Source: Streptomyces sp. NBC_00820 (GTDB lineage: Bacteria > Actinomycetota > Actinomycetes > Streptomycetales > Streptomycetaceae). Taken from it: 64,000 bases of DNA. Both the position numbers and the translations under genes were made by a program. Below, one piece after another: positions 60,201-64,000 of this stretch; the stretch's first letter is position 1, and each line of letters opens with the position of its first letter. The notes below the pieces were generated by a model that was not told the DNA's origin, did no database searches, and saw only the letters and a list, made by a program, of their open reading frames with translations. The stretch is taken from NCBI RefSeq assembly GCF_036347055.1, contig NZ_CP108882.1:4166501-4230500 (forward strand), read 5' to 3'.

Positions 60201-61468
60201 TTGGCCGGACCGGTCACCGCCTCGCGCAGCTCCGCCGTGGTCAGCGGCCCGAGCACCATGTGGCGGTGCTGCAGCGCGTCGGCCAGCTCCGGATGCCCCA
60301 GGCACTGCTCGTAGAAGTCCGCGCGTATGCCGAGGACCACCAGGACGGGGGCGGGCCCGGAGGAGTCCGGGGGCGGGGTGCAGGCGGCGTGCAGGAACCG
60401 GACGAACGTGCGCCGGTCGGCCTCGTCGGCGCAGAGGGTGAAGGTCTCCTCGAACTGGTCGACGATGAGGACCGGGCGGGCGGGGGGTGTGCCGGTGGGG
60501 TCGTGGGTGCCGGTGGGGCCGTGGGCGGGCTCCTGCCCCGCCGGCCGGTCGGTCGTCGGTTCGTCCGTCGTCCCGTGTGGTTCGGCCGTCGGGTCGGCCG
60601 TCGGTTCGTTCGCCGTCCCGTGCGCGGTCGCCGGGAGGTGCTCGCGCGCCCATTCCGTGACGGCCTCCCGTACCGCGCGGGTGAGGTGCGGGGCGTCGGC
60701 GCCGGGGGCCGAGGGGTTGCCGGCCGCTTCCCGTTCGGCCCGGCGGGCGGCGGCGGCGAGGCCGGCGAGGTGCGGGATGCGTGCGGTCAGTTCACCGAGC
60801 GGGTCGGCGCCCGGCACGAGCTGGAGCACGGGACCGGTCCGGCCGCCACCGTCCTCCAGGGCCCCGCCCCGCACCGCGGGAACCAGGCCGGCGTTGAGCA
60901 GGGACGACTTTCCCGCGCCCGAGGCGCCGACCAGCACGACCAGCCCGCCGTCCTGCCCGGCGGAGCGCAGCTGGGCCACGAGCGCCTCGGTGCTGCGCTC
61001 CCGGCCGAAGAACCACCGGGCGTCCTCATGCCGGTAGGAGGCCAGCCCCCGGTAGGGGCAGACCCCGCCGGTGACCGGCGGGTCCACGACCGAGGCCGCC
61101 CCGTCCTCCGGATCCGGCGCCGGCGGCCGCTCACCCACCGGGTCGGCCAGCGCGCGCTCCCACAGGCGCTGCCACTGGGCGAGGTCGTACAGTCCGCCGG
61201 AGACGGGTACGGGCCGCGCGCGCCGCGCCTCGGGGATCAGGATCTGCAGAACCGCCGCGAGCGCGGCGAACTGGGCCGGTACGTTCTTGGCCCGCCGCCA
61301 GTCACTGATGCGCTGCGCGGACACCCGTACGGGCCGCCCGCGCTCGTCCACCCGCTGCAGTCGTACGACCGCTTCGGCGACGCTTTTGAGGGGAGGGTTG
61401 CCGGCCTCCTTGTAGAGCAGGGCGAGGCGTTCGGCGAAGGCTGTGCGCGCCCCAGAGTCGGAACCCAA
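57290..61468 (-). CDS. HTH-nSTAND NTPase-TM-WD40 repeat protein
   Basis: 1392 residues. Order: an N-terminal helix-turn-helix-like domain (about 1-80, VSAQRISDWRRAKNVPAQFAAL); an nSTAND NTPase with Walker A VGASGAGKSSLL (about 180) and Walker B VLIVDQFEE (about 331), split by a 50-residue Thr/Asp/Pro/Gly insert; a transmembrane helix (about 653-676, VAAVVVLAVLAAGSAVVAW); then 14 WD40 repeats (about 734-1385) of the form FSPDGRTLASG...VRLWNV, enough for two seven-blade propellers. Start is TTG 61468, after TAAGGGGTGGGG. Such proteins are signal sensors; some STAND proteins act in phage defence. Role unknown. Confidence 0.92.
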   Translation of the reverse strand: MGSDSGARTAFAERLALLYKEAGNPPLKSVAEAVVRLQRVDERGRPVRVSAQRISDWRRAKNVPAQFAALAAVLQILIPEARRARPVPVSGGLYDLAQWQRLWERALADPVGERPPAPDPEDGAASVVDPPVTGGVCPYRGLASYRHEDARWFFGRERSTEALVAQLRSAGQDGGLVVLVGASGAGKSSLLNAGLVPAVRGGALEDGGGRTGPVLQLVPGADPLGELTARIPHLAGLAAAARRAEREAAGNPSAPGADAPHLTRAVREAVTEWAREHLPATAHGTANEPTADPTAEPHGTTDEPTTDRPAGQEPAHGPTGTHDPTGTPPARPVLIVDQFEETFTLCADEADRRTFVRFLHAACTPPPDSSGPAPVLVVLGIRADFYEQCLGHPELADALQHRHMVLGPLTTAELREAVTGPAKAVGLELEPGLTELIVREVSADGPRGAHDSGVLPLLSHALLVTWQRRKGGRLTLAGYRAAGGIQGAVAATAERAWSSLDPAARTAARLLLLRLVRLGEDTQATRRRGTRRQLARESTDPDKTEESLEALVRARLVTLDADTVEITHEALLHAWPRLRHWIDDNRGDHLLRQRLEEDGRAWEATERDSSLLYRGSRLEQARGWAESAGDTVLTRGAVEFLAASVRLRRRTVLISRAAVAAVVVLAVLAAGSAVVAWQQRDDAVFEQVLAEADRVQHTDPSLAAQLDLVAHQRRPGDEGTYSRLISIVNAPLATSLTGHTGAVYLTSFSPDGHTLATAGYDRTVRLWDVSGRGSPKPLGKPLTGHTSWVSSAVFSPDGHTLASAGDDGTIRLWDVTDPAHPRPRGTPLAGHQGTIYLVAFSPDGRTLAGAGEDHTVRLWNVADPRRPKALGVLRGTGAAVRCVTFSPDGRTLAAGGDDAAVRLWNVADPRHPRPSRTVLRGHTDLVHSVAFSPDGRTLASGSADDTIRLWNVADPAHAAPLGAPLTGHTGPVWSVAFSPDGGRLAAASADSTASLWNVADPASPSQVGEPLAGGSGEMYALGFSPDGRTLATGSGDSKVRLWSVPTSDMTGRGGAFRRDGKVLATAARDGRLRLWNVARPGRPEPLGSPFMRADGGQRSMVFSPDGRTLAVLTGDRSVYLWNVTDPARPVPAGPPLPLHTRFMGPDALAYSPDGHTLATAYDDRTIQLWDVTRPRTATALGSPLTGHRGFVNALAFAPGGHTLASGSADGTIRLWDVTDPGRATALGSALTGHSGPVNALAYSPDGRTLASGGDDDTVRLWNVSDLRVAVPLGSPLTGHTEAVTSLTFDAHGRTLASGGNDNTVRLWDVAVPASATPIGQSMSPYAKTGNFLSFSPTRHVLGVSSGADTVRLWSLDADEAIRHICSVTQGVLTPQRWHEYLPRLSYDPPCPA

Positions 61469-62025
61469 GGCCCCACCCCTTACTTCCCCCGCGTCTGGAC
61501 GTCCGGACCGGAAAACTCACCCTATATGGCTGACCTGCGGAAAGACCCTGGTCCGGAGGTCCGGACCTCCTCGCCGGGCGCCACAGATGGCAGGATCACG
61601 TCGCGGTAGCGGAACTGTCACACACCGTCCGGACAGGCCACGGGCCCACGTCCCCGGAGTGGCGGTCCGCGGCGCCGAATGTTCTCGGTCAACTTCCCGC
61701 CGGTGCCGGACGCCCGGGCCACCGGGTCCGTCCGCCTCAGCCTCGATCCGTGCCGGCACGCCGACGCGACGCGGATCGACACCCCCGCCGCTCCGTTCGG
61801 TACCGGTCCCCACGTGGGGAGGGACCGGTACCGGACGGACGGCGCCGGCCGGCCCGGACACGCCCCGTACTCCACCCCCGGCGGCTCCCGGCAACTCCCG
61901 TACTTCTCCCCTACGGATGATCCCCGGACTTCCCCTGACCGCCGGTTCAGGCCGGTGTCGGAGGGGCAGAGTCGTCGTGACCGGCGCGGTACGACGCGGC
62001 GCGGGCACTCATGACGGGAGGGCAC
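61469..62025. other. Non-coding gap with inverted repeat
   Basis: 557 bases between the divergent WD40 and ferredoxin genes. Short open frames exist on both strands but none has a recognisable product. Holds the promoters and the strong inverted repeat at 61798-61833. Confidence 0.5.
61798..61833. promoter_or_regulatory. Inverted repeat, function unknown
   Basis: Arms CGGTACCGGTCCC and GGGACCGGTACCG, 13 bp perfect, separated by 10 bases. Each arm itself contains the palindrome GGTACC/ACCGGT. About 190 bases before the ferredoxin gene. Could be an operator or a transcript hairpin. Confidence 0.5.
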
Positions 62026-62214
62026 ATGAAGGTCTCCGTGGACCGGAGTGCGTGTTACGGCTCGGCGGAATGCGCGTACCGGGTTCCATCGGTGTTCGTG
62101 TTCGTCGACGGCTACGGCGAGGTGCTGCCCGGCCGGGAGGACACGGGTGACGATCCCGAGGTGCGGGAGGCTGCCGAGAAGTGCCCTTCGCAGGCCGTCC
62201 TCATAGGCGAGTGA
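62026..62214 (+). CDS. Small 3Fe-4S-type ferredoxin
   Basis: 62 residues. Pattern C-x5-C (CYGSAEC) near the N terminus and a later CP (KCPSQAV) is that of single-cluster 3Fe-4S ferredoxins that serve cytochrome P450s in Streptomyces. ATG 62026 follows GGGAGGGCAC; GTG/ATG 62011 is an alternative. No P450 or reductase gene is next to it, so its partner must be elsewhere. Converges on the GT2 gene. Confidence 0.9.
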   Translation: MKVSVDRSACYGSAECAYRVPSVFVFVDGYGEVLPGREDTGDDPEVREAAEKCPSQAVLIGE

Positions 62215-62253
62215 AACCGTCCGCTCCGCACCGGGTGTCCTGCCGTCCGGCGC

Positions 62254-63027
62254 TCAGCCGCCGTCGGCCGGGTGGCGCCAGCCGGACTCCGCGAGCGCGC
62301 GGGCACGCGCTTCCGCCACCGCCATGCGGGCGTCGCGTTCGACCGGGTCGGTGTGCGAGGCCTGGCCGGTGACCTGGCCGTCCCACTTGCGGTAGAGCAG
62401 CCCGACCTCCTGCGAGAACCATCCCCGGCTGACCGCGTTCAGTGCGAGGAGCAGCCCGGTGTCCTCGGAGGCCGGCAGCGCCATCCAGCCGCCGAGCGCC
62501 GTCAGCAGGTCCCGCCGGACGAAGAGGGTCGCCGGGTGCACCGGGGCCCGGAAGCCGTCGCGCTTCCAGTGGTCCAGCACGGTCCCGCGCTCGAGGGGAC
62601 CGTCGGCCGGGTCGCCGGGGAAGCCGGCCGTGGAGCCGTCGGGCAGCAGGTCCAGGACGCGGGAGGTGGCCCAGCCCACCGTGCGGTTTCCCTCCAGCAC
62701 GGCCAGGTCGCGGGCGAGCGCGCCCGGTGCGAGCTGGTCGTCGGCGTCCAGGACCTTCACGTACGGGCCGTCGGCGTGGGCCAGGGCGATGGTCCGCGCG
62801 ACCCCGGGTCCGCCCGGCCGTCCCTGGTGGAAGCTCACCCGCGTGTCGTCCGGGACGTACGGGCGGACCTCGTCGGTCGTCCCGTCCTCCTGGATCACCC
62901 AGGTCCACTCCCAGCCCTCCGGGAGTTCCTGCGCGCACAGCGACCGGTACGCGTCCGGCAGGAAGCGGGCGGACGGGCCGTGGACAGCGGTGACAACGGT
63001 GATGCGCCGGGGCACGGCGGCACTCAC
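62254..63027 (-). CDS. Family 2 glycosyltransferase
   Basis: 257 residues, GT-A fold. Start RITVVTAVHGPSARFLPDAYRSL, nucleotide-sugar region VIQEDGTTDEV, catalytic metal motif KVLDADDQL (DxD-like), and PASEDTGLLLALN. No membrane helix, so cytoplasmic. GTG 63027 overlaps the stop of the upstream regulator by 4 bases (GTGA), so both proteins are made from one transcript. Acceptor and sugar unknown. Confidence 0.88.
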   Translation of the reverse strand: MSAAVPRRITVVTAVHGPSARFLPDAYRSLCAQELPEGWEWTWVIQEDGTTDEVRPYVPDDTRVSFHQGRPGGPGVARTIALAHADGPYVKVLDADDQLAPGALARDLAVLEGNRTVGWATSRVLDLLPDGSTAGFPGDPADGPLERGTVLDHWKRDGFRAPVHPATLFVRRDLLTALGGWMALPASEDTGLLLALNAVSRGWFSQEVGLLYRKWDGQVTGQASHTDPVERDARMAVAEARARALAESGWRHPADGG

Positions 63028-63665
63028 CACCTTTCCAGTCGAGTGGTGAAGACCAGCTCCGTGCGGTCTGCGGGCAGCACGATGCGGGAGACCTCCACGA
63101 CACGGTCGCCGAGGTCGTAGGAGGTCTTGCGGAGCAGGATGACGGCGCTGCCCGGCGGCAGTCCCAGCTCGCGGGCCTCCTCCGGGGCCGGGGGGCGGGC
63201 GGTGAGGCGTTCCTCGACGCGGTCCACCTCGACGCCGACGGTGTGGAGCTGGTTCTGGGTGCCTCCGGGCCAGGGCTCGTTCGCCTCGTCCAGGAGGTCG
63301 GGGTTGGCCGCGGCCAGGGAGTACGGGAGATACGAGGTCACGAGGCCGAAGGGGGCCGGGTCGGCGGTGTGCCGGGTGCGGTAGCTGCGTTCGAGCAGGG
63401 CGGTGCCCTCGGGCACGCCGAAGGCGCTCGCCAGGTCCCCGGGCGCCCGGATCGTGCGGTACCGCGCCGAGAAGACCAGGTCGTCACCGGTCAGGCCGGT
63501 GTCGTGTTCGGTGACCCCGGTCGCGGCCCGGGTCGTTCGCGGCTGCCGTGCCCGGTCCTTCTCCCACTGGTGCCGTCCGTTGTCGCGCACGGCCACCGTG
63601 CGCGACCGCCGTACGAACGTGCCGCTGCGGACGTCGTCCGCGATCTCGTCGTGAGGCTTGGGCAC
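63024..63665 (-). CDS. GntR-type UTRA regulator lacking its DNA-binding domain
   Basis: 213 residues. A full UTRA ligand-binding domain (about 55-205: TEHDTGLTGDDLVFSARYR, LLERSYRTRHTADPAPFGLV, RVEERLTARPPAPEEARELG, LRKTSYDLGDRVVEVS). The N terminus reads MPKPHDEIADDVRS directly followed by GTFVRR. In related proteins those two segments are the first helix and the last strand of the winged helix and are separated by about 50 residues, so the HTH core is missing in frame. A stop codon (63675-63677) four codons before the GTG excludes a longer start. Coupled to the GT2 gene. Confidence 0.85.
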   Translation of the reverse strand: MPKPHDEIADDVRSGTFVRRSRTVAVRDNGRHQWEKDRARQPRTTRAATGVTEHDTGLTGDDLVFSARYRTIRAPGDLASAFGVPEGTALLERSYRTRHTADPAPFGLVTSYLPYSLAAANPDLLDEANEPWPGGTQNQLHTVGVEVDRVEERLTARPPAPEEARELGLPPGSAVILLRKTSYDLGDRVVEVSRIVLPADRTELVFTTRLERW

Positions 63666-63787
63666 CCGACCAGGCTACGACTGCTCGTCAGGACCCGTCG
63701 TGCGGGGCGAGGCGTCGGCGTGACGTGGGTGTGGGTGGGGGTGGGACGTCGGTAGGACATCGCTGGGCGTTGCTGGACGTCGCTGGG

Positions 63788-63854
63788 ACGTCGGTGGGGC
63801 ACCTGCGGGGAGCTGCTGAAACGTCGGTGGGGCACCTGCGGGGGAGCTGCTGAA
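63788..63854. repeat. Tandem duplication of 33-34 bp
   Basis: ACGTCGGTGGGGCACCTGCG... twice (63788-63820, 63821-63854), the second with one extra G. Short GACGTCG(C/G)TGG repeats lie just before it. No gene is supported between 63666 and 64000. Confidence 0.85.
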
Positions 63855-63869
63855 ACAGGAACCGCGCGT

Positions 63870-63897
63870 GACCCCCGGCCGAGGGCAGCCGGGGGTC
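63870..63897. terminator. Terminator-like hairpin near the window end
   Basis: 10-bp perfect stem (63870-63879 with 63888-63897), loop of 8, followed on the plus strand by CTTCC. It may end a leftward gene entering from beyond the window. Confidence 0.65.
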
Positions 63898-64000
63898 CTT
63901 CCGTGTCGACATACGCGTACGCAAGTCGCCTTTGGTGTCGAAACGTCCGCGGTTCTTGTGTGCTGTGGCCCGGGTCAGCAGGCGAGCGGTGCGGTCCGCT

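Noticed and set aside
57770..61609. A 1279-codon open frame opposite the WD40 gene
   Set aside because: Pure antisense of the WD40 repeats; its repeated peptide is the complement of the FSPDGRTL/VRLWNV codons.
61679..62014. A 111-codon plus-strand frame before the ferredoxin
   Set aside because: No ribosome site, no recognisable domain, and it contains the inverted repeat.
63975..64000. Possible end of a leftward gene (codons reading RTAPLAC-stop)
   Set aside because: Only eight codons are visible; too short to support, although the hairpin at 63870 would fit.

Overview
The window is very high in G+C and its gene order is dominated by replication, segregation and cell-wall genes around dnaA and dnaN. 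With the parS sequence GTTTCACGTGAAAC, separate FemX, SigM and PadR-inositol synthase genes, and a SigR-type promoter before trxBA, it reads as the oriC region of a Streptomyces chromosome, closely resembling the known S. coelicolor order. The assignment is by recognition; no search was run.

Layout. 1-7.9 kb: accessory metabolism and regulation (end of a Cys/Met-metabolism PLP enzyme, LysR and MarR regulators, Nudix, acetyltransferases, a GlcG/HbpS-like protein with an MFS pump, a serine hydrolase). 8.1-13.4 kb: dnaB, a MATE transporter, and the rpsF-ssb-rpsR-rplI operon. 13.6-24.5 kb: femX, an alanine racemase-like gene, a GT87 membrane glycosyltransferase, a class A PBP, PadR-ino1, an MFS gene. 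24.6-36.9 kb: cca, DUF6049, murJ, a MurJ-partner pseudokinase, sigM with its anti-sigma gene, trxB-trxA, an acetyltransferase. 37-43.2 kb, leftward: parAB, rsmG, jag, yidC, yidD, rnpA, rpmH. 43.6-56.9 kb, rightward: dnaA, oriC (about 0.6 kb rich in DnaA boxes), dnaN, a 6-phosphogluconate dehydrogenase-like gene, recF, a DUF721 gene, gyrB, gyrA, a DUF3566 gene, tRNA-Ile. 57-64 kb: accessory again, with a giant HTH-NTPase-WD40 protein, an unpaired ferredoxin, a GT2 glycosyltransferase and a UTRA regulator that has lost its DNA-binding domain.

How it works together. DnaA opens oriC, DnaB (possibly helped by the DUF721/DciA-like protein), SSB, the DnaN clamp and RecF serve the fork, gyrase handles topology, and ParA/ParB act on parS. 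I count ten perfect and two one-mismatch parS sites, all on the rpmH side of dnaA and none in the 20 kb to its right. Several are built into coding sequence or into larger perfect palindromes at gene ends. The wall genes (femX, racemase-like, PBP, murJ and its pseudokinase) connect envelope growth to the same region. The least explained items are the HTH-nSTAND-TM-14xWD40 protein, the UTRA-only regulator, the tandem repeats beside oriC, and a DnaA-box-like cluster before dnaB. I saw no CRISPR array, insertion sequence, integrase or rRNA.
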